The translations under genes and the position numbers were made by a program. From Morganella morganii (GTDB lineage Bacteria; Pseudomonadota; Gammaproteobacteria; Enterobacterales; Enterobacteriaceae), in contig NZ_CP069157.1 of NCBI RefSeq assembly GCF_019243775.1, positions 2,925,418 to 2,989,417 on the forward strand: a stretch of 64,000 nt of DNA, written 5' to 3'. A model generated the notes under the pieces. It did no database searches, was not told the origin of the DNA, and saw nothing but the letters and a program-made list of their open reading frames with translations. Position 1 is the stretch's first letter. The number at the start of each line of letters is the position of its first letter. This document shows, piece after piece, positions 29,893 through 39,595 of this stretch.

Positions 29893-30530
29893 TTTTCTTT
29901 TCTCTCACTGTTCATGTCATCAAAATTTGCGCCCTGATGCGGATTGATCACCAGATTCGGATGCGTGATTGACGGATCCGGCAAACCTGTCACGTAATCG
30001 AGTGAGCCGTATTTCGCCCGCAGTTCCTCAATTGGTCCGAACTGAATCGCCCCGAGGGGACAGGTGCTGACACATACCGGCTGCTCACCTTTCTGCTGAA
30101 GATCAATACAGAAATCGCATTTCGACATCTGTTTCGTTTCCGGATTCATCTGCGGTGCGCCGTACGGACACGACCACGCACAGGCACCGCAGCCGACACA
30201 TTTATCGGTATTGACCATCACAATGCCGTCCCCTTCGCGCTTATGCATTGCGGTTGTCGGGCAGTTGCGCACGCAGATCGGATCTTTGCAGTGGTTACAG
30301 GAGATGGAGAGTGTGCAGGCGAACACGTTATTAATCAGCGCACCGTTTTTATTGCGGCTGTAGCCGCCGCCGGTCATTTCATACACGCGACGGAAACGGC
30401 GGCCGACATCAAGATTATTTTTGTCCTTGCACGCCACCTGACACGCCTTGCAGCCGGAGCAGCGGGCGGAATCAATATAGAAACCTAACTGTTTGTCACT
30501 GACTGCCGGATAAACAATGAATTTACTCAT
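29889..30530 (-). CDS. DmsB-like [4Fe-4S] electron-transfer subunit (cluster 2)
   Basis: The 213-residue ferredoxin-type subunit has four cysteine groups: [47 protein letters not shown] and CDFCIDLQQKGEQPVCVSTCP, consistent with four [4Fe-4S] clusters. Length is close to E. coli DmsB (205). It shuttles electrons between the anchor and the catalytic subunit on the periplasmic side. It overlaps both neighbours by 4 bp, so the A-B-C genes are translationally coupled. Confidence 0.92.
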   Translation of the reverse strand: MSKFIVYPAVSDKQLGFYIDSARCSGCKACQVACKDKNNLDVGRRFRRVYEMTGGGYSRNKNGALINNVFACTLSISCNHCKDPICVRNCPTTAMHKREGDGIVMVNTDKCVGCGACAWSCPYGAPQMNPETKQMSKCDFCIDLQQKGEQPVCVSTCPLGAIQFGPIEELRAKYGSLDYVTGLPDPSITHPNLVINPHQGANFDDMNSERKEK

Positions 30531-32947
30531 GCTTTTTCCACCTCAACTAATAGTGTCTGGTGCGCGTTGCCGTGGGCGAGCGCGGTACTGCGTGACGAGG
30601 TGAGCACGTTGGCACATCCACCCTGATCAATGCCGTTGCTGTCCGGCTGCCACCAGGCGCCGGCCTGTAATGCCACCACGCCCGGCATAATGCGCGGTGT
30701 GATTTTCACCGGGATCATGGTGATACCGCGATCGTTATGCACTTTCACTTTCTCACCGTCACTGACGCCGCGATCAGCCGCATCCGCCGGGTTGATCCAC
30801 AACTCCTGGCGCTGCACTTCCTGTAACCACGGGTTGGCAAACTGCGTGGAGTTCGCGCGGTTGCGCCCTTTCCAGGTGATCAGCTGTAACGGATATTTCG
30901 CGGTCAGACTGTCTTCCGGTCCTTCTGTTGCCGGAACATAGTGAGACAGCGCCGGGATCTCCGGATTGTGCATGTCATACAGGCGTTTGGAGAAAATCTC
31001 GATTTTGCCGGACGGGGTCGGGAACGGGTTGTTTTCCGGATCCTGAATATTCTGCTCAAACGCGACATTCTGCGTATGCGGACGATGCGTTAATAAATGG
31101 CGGCGTTTGACCAGCAGCTCATCAAAGGTTGGAATGTTATCTTCCGGGCGCTTCTGTGCCGCGTCATTGACGAGAAACTCTATCCAGTCGCGATCTGTTT
31201 CATGGCCTTCGGTGAAAGCATCACGGACACCCAGTTTCTCTGCCACTTCGCACAGCCAGTCATAATCAGTACGGCGTTCAAACTCCGGCTCAATGGCTTT
31301 TTCAGACAGGATCAGATAATCGCCGTAACTCCAGGTGCCGCCGATATTCCAGCGTTCCAGAAAACTGGTTTCCGGCAGCAGCAGGTCAGCATATTTCGCA
31401 CTCGGAGTGAGATAGAGGTCACTGCAGACGATAAATTCGACTTTCGATTCATCCTCCAGCACGCTTGCGGCATGAAGAATATCGGTGTTCTGGTTGGTCA
31501 TGTAGTTACCCGCCATCGAGAAAATCATTTTGATTTCGGTGTCGAGTTTGTCTGCATTTTTCAGTCCGTTATCCGGCGTCACCAGGTTTTTGTCTTCGCA
31601 CGCCTGCACCTGGTTGGTGATGTTGATTTTGGCTTTGACCGGGTTATCAAACAGCACCGGTCCGGCGATGGTTTTACGCAATTCCGGATTCAGCGCCATG
31701 CCGTAACCCGCTGCCCAGCCGCCACGCACACCGACATTACCGGTAATCGTTGCCAGCAGCGTGGCCCCGCGCGCACTGCGCTCACCGCAGATATGACGCT
31801 GCGGCCCCCAGCCCTGCATCAGCACCGCCGGTTTGGTTGTGGCATATTCACGCGCCAGCTGACGGATAGTGTCCGCCGGGACTTTGGTGATTTTCTCTGC
31901 CCATTCCGGGGTTTTGGCCATGCCGTCTTTGCGGCCGGTCAGATACGCCACCAGCGATTCATTATCCGCCACGCTTTCCGGCATCTGATCTTCACTGAAA
32001 CCCAGGGTGTATTTATCAATAAATGCCTGATCGTGCAGATTTTCTGTCACGATGACATACATCATCGCATCCATCATCGCGTTGTCGGTGGTCGGCAGCA
32101 GCGGGATCCACTGATCCGCCAGCGAAGAGGCGGTATCGGAATAGCGCGGATCAACGACAATAAATTTGGTGCCGTTTTTTTTCATCTTCTGGAAATAGTG
32201 GTTACTGTGCCCGAAAATCGTTTCGTTCGGATTATGTCCCCACAGGATCACCAGCGGCGTATTTTCCAGGGTATCGAGTGTGCTGCCGCTGGCCGCCGTA
32301 CCGTAGGTATAGGGCGTGGCCGCCATGGTGTTGCCGTTACTGACGGAATGATAGTTTTCCAGAAAGCCGCCGGTCAGGTTAAACAGGCGGCGCAGCATAT
32401 TCGCGCCGGAAAAAATCCCGCCGGTCACGCCGGTACTCAGGCTGACAAAGCGCGACGCCGGGCCGTATTTGTCACTGATGCGCTGCCATTCGGCGGCAAT
32501 CAGGCTGGTGGCTTCTTCCCAGCTGATGCGTTCAAAACGTCCCTCACCGCGCTTACCGACCCGCTTCATCGGATATTTCAGGCGATCAGGATGATAAATA
32601 AATTTCCGGTAGCCGCGTCCGCGCACACAGGCCCGCATGATCGGCATCTCTTCATTCAGTTCCGCATCCGGCCGGGTTGTGATGCGGATAGCTTTTCCGT
32701 CTTTGATATGAGCGCGGATATCACATTTCCCGCCGCAGTCAAAACTACTGCAGGTCGGTACAATGCGCACGCCGTCATCCGTCTGATGAACCGGAATATG
32801 TGCCGGATCGGCCGGCGCTGATGCAATACTTTCGGATGCCAGAAACGGCACTGCAGATAATACAGAACTGACCTGTATAAAGCGGCGGCGGCTTATTTCG
32901 CCGGGAGCGCCGGATTTTTCATTATCGTGGCCGGATTGATGACTCAT
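30527..32947 (-). CDS. DMSO-reductase-family molybdopterin catalytic subunit (DmsA-like, cluster 2)
   Basis: An 806-residue Mo-bisMGD enzyme with a Tat signal (SRRRFIQ about residues 19-25). The [4Fe-4S] motif is CSSFDCGGKC, a CxxxxCxxxC spacing, with the fourth Cys in RACVRGRGYRKF. Then come DRLKYPMKRVGKRGEGRFER and ISWEEA, as in DmsA. A Ser in YHSVSNGNTM occupies the Mo-ligand region. I chose the ATG at 32947; a TTG at 32974 would add nine residues before the Tat motif. It is the first gene of the operon and is divergent from the AraC-type regulator gene. DMSO or a related S/N-oxide is the likely substrate, not proven. Confidence 0.88.
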   Translation of the reverse strand: MSHQSGHDNEKSGAPGEISRRRFIQVSSVLSAVPFLASESIASAPADPAHIPVHQTDDGVRIVPTCSSFDCGGKCDIRAHIKDGKAIRITTRPDAELNEEMPIMRACVRGRGYRKFIYHPDRLKYPMKRVGKRGEGRFERISWEEATSLIAAEWQRISDKYGPASRFVSLSTGVTGGIFSGANMLRRLFNLTGGFLENYHSVSNGNTMAATPYTYGTAASGSTLDTLENTPLVILWGHNPNETIFGHSNHYFQKMKKNGTKFIVVDPRYSDTASSLADQWIPLLPTTDNAMMDAMMYVIVTENLHDQAFIDKYTLGFSEDQMPESVADNESLVAYLTGRKDGMAKTPEWAEKITKVPADTIRQLAREYATTKPAVLMQGWGPQRHICGERSARGATLLATITGNVGVRGGWAAGYGMALNPELRKTIAGPVLFDNPVKAKINITNQVQACEDKNLVTPDNGLKNADKLDTEIKMIFSMAGNYMTNQNTDILHAASVLEDESKVEFIVCSDLYLTPSAKYADLLLPETSFLERWNIGGTWSYGDYLILSEKAIEPEFERRTDYDWLCEVAEKLGVRDAFTEGHETDRDWIEFLVNDAAQKRPEDNIPTFDELLVKRRHLLTHRPHTQNVAFEQNIQDPENNPFPTPSGKIEIFSKRLYDMHNPEIPALSHYVPATEGPEDSLTAKYPLQLITWKGRNRANSTQFANPWLQEVQRQELWINPADAADRGVSDGEKVKVHNDRGITMIPVKITPRIMPGVVALQAGAWWQPDSNGIDQGGCANVLTSSRSTALAHGNAHQTLLVEVEKA

Positions 32948-33335
32948 AATGGATTTACCCCGGGTGAGAAACAAAGTGCGGTATTTAAAACATCAGGAAA
33001 TAATAAATATTATTTAATTTTAAATGACCGGAAATAACTTCACGCCACCGGTAATCGCTTAATAACCGGAAATAATTAAAATCTGTATAAACAGAATGGC
33101 GGCAGCAAAATAGTAATGGATTAATATATTGCCGCCATGCGCAAATCAGACAACGACATTTGAATTCCGGCCTGTTTCCGGTTACTGTTAACTGAACGTT
33201 TTATGTTTGTTACCGTAATAATACAGATGTGGCATCCGCGTCTGTTATTGTCACAAAAGCCCTGTTTTGCGGTGGCGGGATCTGATATAACACCCGCCGG
33301 TTTTTACTTTCAGTCAGATACGGAGCACAGCACTC
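32948..33335. promoter_or_regulatory. Divergent regulatory region between dms cluster 2 and the AraC-type gene
   Basis: This 388-bp gene-free region contains direct repeats with core CCGGAAATAA at 33028-33037 and 33066-33075 (38 bp apart). A related inverted copy, CTGTTTCCGGTT, lies at 33172-33183. A 9-bp inverted repeat ATGGCGGCA (33096-33104) / TGCCGCCAT (33130-33138) lies between them. These are plausible operators for the adjacent regulator. No FNR consensus box was found, in contrast to cluster 1 and fdn. Confidence 0.5.
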
Positions 33336-34121
33336 ATGAGAAATATTCCGTTAAAAAGCGTGGATAATATCGCGCGGGATGTCATTGCGCTCGGCACCGA
33401 TTATCTGCCCGATACCCTGCTGGAATACCACGCTCACCGCCGGGCACAGTTTTTATATCCGGCCACCGGGCTGATTGAAGTCAGTACCGCAGACGGCGAG
33501 TGGGTGATCCCGCCGTCCTGTGGTGTGTGGATCCCGGAACAGGTCGCTCATGAAACCCGGATGCTGAATGTCAGCACGCGCAGTCTGTATATCGAACCGG
33601 CAGCAAAGCCGCGTCACGCCGTCAGTTGTGAAGTTGTGAGTGTCTCCCCGCTGCTGCGCCAGCTGCTGCTGGAGGCGGTGGATAGCCCGGCGGAATATGA
33701 TATTCAGGGGCGTGACGGTGTGCTTATGCAGCTGATCCTCTGCGAGCTGGCGCGTATGCCCCCGCTGCCGTTTTTCGCGCCGATCCCGCGTGATGAGAAG
33801 CTCGGTCGTCTGTGCCGTGAGTTTATGCGCAAACCGGTTATCACCTCACAACCGGGGGAATGGGCGGAACAGCTGCACAAAAGCGAGCGCTCTTTCAGCC
33901 GTTTTTTCCGCACCCAGACCGGGATGTCATTTTCAGAATGGCGGCAGCAGGCGTGTCTTCTGAACTCGCTGTCTCATATTCTGTCCGGAAAATCGATTAC
34001 CGAAGTGGCGTATGAGCTGGGTTACAACAGTGCGGGGGCATTCTCAATTATGTTTAAAAAACAGATGGGGCAATCCCCTTCCCATTTTAAAAATGATGAT
34101 TCGGATATCCGCCATTTTTAA
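33336..34121 (+). CDS. AraC/XylS-family transcriptional regulator
   Basis: A 261-residue regulator. The N-terminal cupin-like sensor domain (about residues 20-80) includes YHAHRRAQFLYPATGLIEV and SCGVWIPEQVAHETRML. The C-terminal double helix-turn-helix (about residues 155-255) includes LHKSERSFSRFFRTQTGMSF and SITEVAYELGYNSAGAFSIM. The layout resembles NimR-type regulators of about 260-270 residues. It is divergent from the cluster 2 dms operon and precedes fdnGHI on the same strand, so it may control either; the divergent repeats favour the dms operon. The ligand is unknown. Confidence 0.85.
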   Translation: MRNIPLKSVDNIARDVIALGTDYLPDTLLEYHAHRRAQFLYPATGLIEVSTADGEWVIPPSCGVWIPEQVAHETRMLNVSTRSLYIEPAAKPRHAVSCEVVSVSPLLRQLLLEAVDSPAEYDIQGRDGVLMQLILCELARMPPLPFFAPIPRDEKLGRLCREFMRKPVITSQPGEWAEQLHKSERSFSRFFRTQTGMSFSEWRQQACLLNSLSHILSGKSITEVAYELGYNSAGAFSIMFKKQMGQSPSHFKNDDSDIRHF

Positions 34122-34209
34122 ATTGTTTTTTAACAAATATAATCTTATTATGTGCCGCCGGTGAAATTTGACTTATTTTTCTTTTTTCTCCGGACGCTTA
34201 TTTTTTTAA

Positions 34210-34223
34210 TTGATCTGAATCAA
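34210..34223 (+). promoter_or_regulatory. FNR box upstream of fdnGHI
   Basis: TTGATCTGAATCAA is a perfect match to the FNR consensus, about 170 bp upstream of the fdnG start. E. coli fdnG is also FNR-activated. A second, weaker match TTGATAATTATTAA lies at 34280-34293. Confidence 0.85.
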
Positions 34224-34392
34224 TATTCTTAATTTTCTCTACCACTTTGTGATTATTTACAAAACACTAAAAACCCCAATTGATAATTATTAAACATCAA
34301 AGTTCACTTTCATTGATTTCAGGCAATATAAATTCAACCTTTGCTGATATTCTCCTCACGATTTTTTACAAATAAATAAAAAAGAGGATGCG

Positions 34393-37300
34393 ATGAATTT
34401 CAGCCGCAGACAGTTCTTTAAGGTTTGTGCCGGCGGTCTCGCCGGAACAACTGCCGCCGCTTTAGGCTTTATGCCGTCAGTAGCAATGTCTAATGTCCGG
34501 GAATACAAATTACTCCGTTCAAAAGAGACCCGTAACACCTGTACCTATTGCTCCGTCGGATGCGGATTACTGATTTACAGCATGGGTGATGGTGCCATGA
34601 ATGCCAAATCAGCGATTTTCCACGTCGAGGGCGACCCTGATCACCCGGTCAACCGCGGGGCGTTATGCCCGAAAGGTGCCGGTCTGCTTGATTATATTCA
34701 CAGTGAAAGCCGTCTGCGTTATCCGCAGTACCGCGCGCCGGGCTCGGATAAATGGCAGCGCATCAGCTGGGATGACGCTTTTGAGCGTATCGCCCGTCTG
34801 ATGAAAGCCGACCGTGATGCCAACTTCATTGAGAAAAACAGCGAAGGCACCACGGTAAACCGCTGGCTGACCACCGGGATGCTCTGCGCCTCTGCCGCCA
34901 GCAACGAAACCGGGATGTTAACCCAGAAATTTACCCGTTCCCTCGGGATGCTGGCAGTCGATAACCAGGCGCGTGTCTGACACGGACCAACGGTAGCAAG
35001 TCTTGCTCCGACATTTGGTCGCGGTGCCATGACCAACCACTGGGTTGATATCAAAAACGCCAACGTCGTTGTGGTGATGGGCGGGAATGCTGCGGAAGCA
35101 CATCCTGTCGGTTTCCGCTGGGCGATGGAAGCGAAAAACAACAATGATGCCACACTGATCGTTATCGATCCGCGCTTTACGCGGACCGCTTCCGTGGCGG
35201 ATCACTACATCCCTATCCGTTCCGGGACCGACATTACGTTCCTTTCCGGCGTGATCCTGTACCTGATGGAAAACGGAAAATTCCACGACGAGTACGTGCG
35301 CCATTACACCAATGCACCGTTACTGGTGCGTGAGGATTACACATTCAAAGACGGTTTATTCAGCGGCTACGATGCTGAAAAACGCCGTTACGACAAAACC
35401 ACCTGGAATTACCAGTTCGGTGAAGATGGCTATGCGCTGCGTGACGACACCCTGCAGAACCCGCAGTGTGTGTGGAATAAGCTGAAAGAACACGTCAGCC
35501 GTTATACGCCGGAGATGGTGGAAAAAATCTGCGGCACGCCACAGGCGGATTTCCTCAAAGTCTGTGAGATTCTGGCCTCCACCAGCCCGGCCAACCGTGC
35601 GGCAACCTTCCTGTATGCCCTCGGCTGGACGCAGCATACCGTCGGCGCGCAGAACATCCGTACCATGGCAATGATCCAGCTGCTGCTCGGTAACATGGGT
35701 GTGGCAGGCGGCGGCGTGAACGCCCTGCGCGGTCACTCCAACATTCAGGGTCTGACAGACCTGGGCCTGCTCTCCACCAGTCTGCCGGGTTATCTGACCC
35801 TGCCGTCTGAGAAACAGACTGATATCGACAGCTATCTGAAAGCCAATACGCCGAAAGCCACGCTGCCGGGCCAGGTCAACTACTGGAGCAACTATCCGAA
35901 GTTCTTCGTCAGCCTGATGAAATCCTTCTACGGCGATGAAGCAACCAAAGAGAACCAGTGGGGCTATGACTGGCTGCCGAAATGGGATCAGGCTTATGAC
36001 GTGCTGAAGTATTTCGACATGATGAACAAAGGCGAAATCAACGGTTATATCTGTCAGGGCTTTAACCCAGTCGCGTCCTTCCCGGACAAAAACAAAGTGG
36101 TCAGTTGCCTGAGCAAACTGAAATACCTGGTAACCGTTGATCCGCTGAGCACTGAAACCGCAAGTTTCTGGCAGAACCACGGTGATATGAATGATGTGGA
36201 TCCGGCATCCATTCAGACCGAAGTGTTCCGTCTGCCGTCCACCTGTTTCGCGGAAGAAGACGGCTCGATTGCCAACTCCGGCCGCTGGTTACAGTGGCAC
36301 TGGAAAGCAGCGGATGCCCCGGGGGAAGCCCGTACCGATGGTCAGATCCTTGCCGGTATTCTGTGGAAAATGCGCGAACTGTATCAGCAGGAAGGCGGTC
36401 AGGGTGTTGACCAGCTGATGAAAATGTCCTGGGATTACAAGCAGCCGTTCAATCCGGAATCCGATGAAGTCGCCAAAGAGAACAACGGCGTGGCCCTTGA
36501 AGATCTGTATGACGCCAACGGCAATTTACAGGCCAAAAAAGGCGAGCTGCTCAGCTCCTTTGCGCTGCTGCGTGATGACGGTTCAACTGCGTCCTCCTGC
36601 TGGATCTACACCGGCTGCTGGACGGAACAGGGCAACCAGATGGCGAAACGGGATAACAGTGACCCGTCCGGCATCGGTAACACCCTCGGCTGGGCATGGG
36701 CATGGCCGCTGAACCGCCGTGTTATTTATAACCGCGCCTCAGCCGATCCGCAGGGTAAACCGTGGGATAAAAACCGCGTGCTTATCGAGTGGAACGGCAA
36801 GAAGTGGGTCGGTAACGATATCCCTGACTTCAACGCCTCTGCGCCGGAAGCCGGTACCGGGCCGTTTATCATGCAGCCGGAAGGTTTAGGCCGTCTGTTT
36901 GCCATCGATAAAATGGCGGAAGGACCGTTCCCGGAACACTATGAGCCGTTTGAAACGCCGATTGGTACTAACCCGCTGCATCCGGAGGTGATATCCAACC
37001 CGGCCGCCCGTATCTTTGAGGACGACAAAAACCGTCTGGGCAGTCACACGGAATTCCCGTATGTGGGCACAACCTATCGCCTGACCGAGCATTTCCATAC
37101 CTGGACCAAACATGCGCGGCTCAATGCTATCGCACAACCGGAACAGTTTGTGGAAATCAGTGAAACCCTGGGCGCAGCCAAAGGGATACGCAGCGGCGAT
37201 AAAGTAAAAGTCAGCAGTAAACGCGGCTTTATCCGCGCGGTTGCGGTAGTGACACCGCGCCTTCAGACACTGATGGTGGACGGTAAACCGGTCGAAACGG

Positions 37301-37440
37301 TCGGGCTCCCGATCCACTGGGGTTTTGAAGGTGCTGCCCAAAAAGGCTTTATCACCAACACACTGACGCCGGGAGTCGGTGACGCCAACTCGCAAACGCC
37401 TGAATTCAAAGCGTTCTTAGTCAACATCGAGAAGGCGTAA
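34393..37440 (+). CDS. fdnG: Formate dehydrogenase-N alpha subunit, selenocysteine-containing
   Basis: The 1015-residue Mo-bisMGD selenoprotein oxidises formate in the periplasm. The Tat signal is SRRQFFK (residues 4-10). Cys50, Cys53, Cys57 and Cys92 hold the [4Fe-4S] cluster. The TGA at 34978-34980 is codon 196, exactly the Sec196 position of E. coli FdnG, between DNQARV and HGPTVASLAPTFGRG. A SECIS hairpin follows, so this is one gene, not two ORFs. The sequence stays in frame to the TAA at 37440. It is the first gene of fdnGHI; the closely matching beta subunit supports FdnG over FdoG. It needs selA/B/C products encoded elsewhere. Confidence 0.97.
34978..35010 (+). promoter_or_regulatory. 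Selenocysteine UGA codon with bacterial SECIS hairpin
   Basis: The UGA is followed after 10 nt by CGG-U-AGCA-AGTCT-TGCT-CCG (34991-35010). It has a 3-bp lower helix, a bulged U, a 4-bp upper helix and a loop containing GU. This matches the SelB-binding features of the E. coli fdhF/fdnG elements (bulged U, loop GU, about 11-nt spacing). Confidence 0.92.
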
Positions 37441-37449
37441 GGAGGAATT

Positions 37450-38340
37450 ATGTCCATGCAATCTCAAGACATTATCAAACGTTCTGCGACCAACAGCATA
37501 ACGCCGCCTCCTCAGGCCCGTGACGACAAGTTTGAAGTCGCCAAGCTGATCGATGTGTCCACCTGTATCGGCTGTAAAGCCTGTCAGGTCGCCTGTTCCG
37601 AATGGAATGACATCCGTGATGAGGTCGGGTTCTGTACCGGGGTTTATGATAACCCGACTGATCTCAGCGCCAAATCCTGGACTGTCATGCGGTTCAGCGA
37701 GACCAAAGAGAACGGCAAACTGGAGTGGCTGATCCGCAAGGACGGCTGCATGCACTGTTCGGATCCGGGCTGCCTGAAAGCCTGTCCGTCTGCCGGTGCG
37801 ATTATTCAGTATGCCAACGGTATCGTTGATTTCCAGTCAGAACACTGCATCGGCTGCGGCTACTGTATTGCGGGTTGCCCGTTCAATATTCCGCGTCTGA
37901 ATCCGAAAGATAACCGGGTGTACAAATGCACACTCTGTGTTGACCGGGTCAGCGTGGGCCAGGAGCCTGCCTGTGTGAAAACCTGTCCGACCGGTGCTAT
38001 CCATTTCGGCACCAAAAAAGACATGCTGGAAGTGGCGGACGAGCGCGTACAGAAGCTGAAAAAACGCGGCTTTGCCAATGCCGGAGTCTACAATCCGGAC
38101 GGTGTCGGCGGCACACACGTGATGTATGTGCTGCAGCACGCGGATAATCCGGAGCTCTATCACGGGCTGCCGAAAGATCCGCAGATTGATACACCGATTG
38201 ATCTCTGGAAAGGGGTACTGAAACCGCTGTCAGCTATCGGGTTCATCGCTACCTTTGCCGGACTGGTATTCCACTATGTGGGGATCGGCCCGAACAAAGA
38301 GACGGACGATGAGGAAGAGGAGGAAACTCACCATGAGTAA
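37450..38340 (+). CDS. fdnH: Formate dehydrogenase-N beta (Fe-S) subunit
   Basis: The 296-residue subunit carries four [4Fe-4S] clusters and a C-terminal transmembrane helix ([20 protein letters not shown], about residues 257-276). Cysteine groups are [43 protein letters not shown] and [21 protein letters not shown]. The N-terminus [15 protein letters not shown] and the acidic His-rich C-terminus are closer to E. coli FdnH than to FdoH. It follows fdnG after 9 bp with an AAGGAGGA Shine-Dalgarno sequence, and overlaps fdnI by 8 bp. Confidence 0.96.
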   Translation: MSMQSQDIIKRSATNSITPPPQARDDKFEVAKLIDVSTCIGCKACQVACSEWNDIRDEVGFCTGVYDNPTDLSAKSWTVMRFSETKENGKLEWLIRKDGCMHCSDPGCLKACPSAGAIIQYANGIVDFQSEHCIGCGYCIAGCPFNIPRLNPKDNRVYKCTLCVDRVSVGQEPACVKTCPTGAIHFGTKKDMLEVADERVQKLKKRGFANAGVYNPDGVGGTHVMYVLQHADNPELYHGLPKDPQIDTPIDLWKGVLKPLSAIGFIATFAGLVFHYVGIGPNKETDDEEEEETHHE

Positions 38341-38989
38341 GAAAAGCAAAATGATCGTCCGCACGAAGTTTATTGATCGTGCCTGTCACTGGACAGTGGT
38401 GATCTGCTTTTTCCTGGTCTCCTTATCCGGTATTGCGCTGTTCTTCCCGACACTGCAATGGCTGACGGAAACTTTCGGGACGCCGGCAATGGGGCGTATT
38501 CTGCACCCGTTCTTTGGTGTGCTGATTTTCGTCGTGCTGATGTTTATGTTTTTCCGCTTCGTTAAGCACAACATCCCGGACAGAGAAGATCTGCCTTGGA
38601 TTAAAAACATTATCGAAGTGCTGAAAGGCAATGAGCATCATGTGGCGCGTGTCGGTAAATACAACGCCGGACAGAAAATGATGTTCTGGAGCATTATGAG
38701 CATGATCTTCGTCCTGCTTGCCACCGGGATCATCATCTGGCGTCCGTACTTTGCACACTACTTCCCGATGTGGATGATCCGCTGGAGTCTGCTGATCCAC
38801 GCAACGGCGGCTATCGTCCTGATCCACGCCATCCTGATCCATATGTATATGGCCTTCTGGGTGAAAGGATCCATCAAAGGCATGGTGGAAGGTAAAGTCA
38901 GCCGCCGCTGGGCGAAGAAACATCACCCGCGCTGGTATGAAGAAGTGGAAGCCGAAGAAGCTGCTGAGGAAACGAAGCAGAAGAAGTAA
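38333..38989 (+). CDS. fdnI: Formate dehydrogenase-N cytochrome b556 subunit
   Basis: The 218-residue dihaem cytochrome b has four transmembrane helices and passes electrons to menaquinone on the cytoplasmic side. [20 protein letters not shown] holds the first haem His; [10 protein letters not shown] and [20 protein letters not shown] supply the others. Length matches E. coli FdnI (217). The ATG at 38333 gives [13 protein letters not shown]; the longer frame from 38255 is an artefact overlapping fdnH. The C-terminus is Glu/Lys-rich. A long hairpin terminator ends the operon. Confidence 0.95.
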   Translation: MSKKSKMIVRTKFIDRACHWTVVICFFLVSLSGIALFFPTLQWLTETFGTPAMGRILHPFFGVLIFVVLMFMFFRFVKHNIPDREDLPWIKNIIEVLKGNEHHVARVGKYNAGQKMMFWSIMSMIFVLLATGIIIWRPYFAHYFPMWMIRWSLLIHATAAIVLIHAILIHMYMAFWVKGSIKGMVEGKVSRRWAKKHHPRWYEEVEAEEAAEETKQKK

Positions 38990-39011
38990 TTTTCTCCGGC
39001 TTTTAACTGTG

Positions 39012-39058
39012 AACTGCGCCGCAAACGTTCAATGCAACGAATGCGGCGCAGTTTTTTT
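39012..39058 (+). terminator. Terminator after fdnGHI
   Basis: A 12-bp perfect stem AACTGCGCCGCA/TGCGGCGCAGTT with an 18-nt apical region and a T7 run. Confidence 0.92.
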
Positions 39059-39151
39059 ATGGTTTAATTTTTGTCCGGGATGGTGACGGGGTTTGCTGGT
39101 TGAGAATAATTATTGGTCTGGTGAAGTCTGTACCAGCGTTAAGGAGATGCT

Positions 39152-39493
39152 ATGGGTATTGAATTTCACATAACGAGAGCTGAATTTTGGGCAGAAAATG
39201 AGGATGCGCAAATAACCGCTGATGAATGGCTTAACTACATTAATAACGATAATGAATTAAGAAGATGCATCATCAATGGTGATTACCACGCCTTGTGGTC
39301 AGGTCACCCGTTGTACGACGATTCATGGCTTGACTGGAGCGAAGGTAATATTTATACCAAATGGCCAGATACATACCTGTACAGAAAGATGTTGCAGATT
39401 GCAAAGCACCTTAATGCCTGGGTGATGGATGATGAAGGTACGATTTACAGTGACGAATCACAGTGGGAGTATGATCCGTCAACTTATGCTTAA
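39152..39493 (+). CDS. Uncharacterised small acidic protein
   Basis: A 113-residue acidic cytosolic protein with an excellent SD (AAGGAG) before the ATG. It starts MGIEFHITRAEFW and ends with KMLQIAKHLNAWVMDDEGTIY, with ITADEWLNYINNDNELRR between. From memory this follows a widespread uncharacterised family of the pattern hITRxxxW, then EWLxYV, then KM-IA-L-A-V-D-G-IY, often found alone or in accessory regions. No function is known to me. It lies between the fdn terminator and the NERD-helicase patch. It could be an immunity-type protein, which is a guess from size, acidity and context. Confidence 0.75.
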   Translation: MGIEFHITRAEFWAENEDAQITADEWLNYINNDNELRRCIINGDYHALWSGHPLYDDSWLDWSEGNIYTKWPDTYLYRKMLQIAKHLNAWVMDDEGTIYSDESQWEYDPSTYA

Positions 39494-39508
39494 CGCCTGC
39501 TATGAGCG

Positions 39509-39520
39509 AGGAGCGGAAGT
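39509..39520 (+). repeat. Left copy of a 12-bp inverted repeat flanking the NERD-helicase gene
   Basis: AGGAGCGGAAGT; the reverse complement occurs at 41683-41694 beyond the other end of the gene. See the right copy. Confidence 0.5.
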
Positions 39521-39595
39521 TGGTTTGCCGGAAGATACTTAAAAGTAAATGGTCCGGTTAAGCTGACTGTTTACAACTGAGCTGTATAGAATTTT

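Noticed and set aside
31097-32821. 574-codon open frame on the plus strand
   Set aside because: It lies wholly antisense to the cluster 2 DmsA gene, has no family resemblance, and is a typical high-GC shadow frame.
34978-34980. Apparent premature stop splitting the formate dehydrogenase alpha gene
   Set aside because: It is the Sec196 UGA with a SECIS hairpin, not a mutation.
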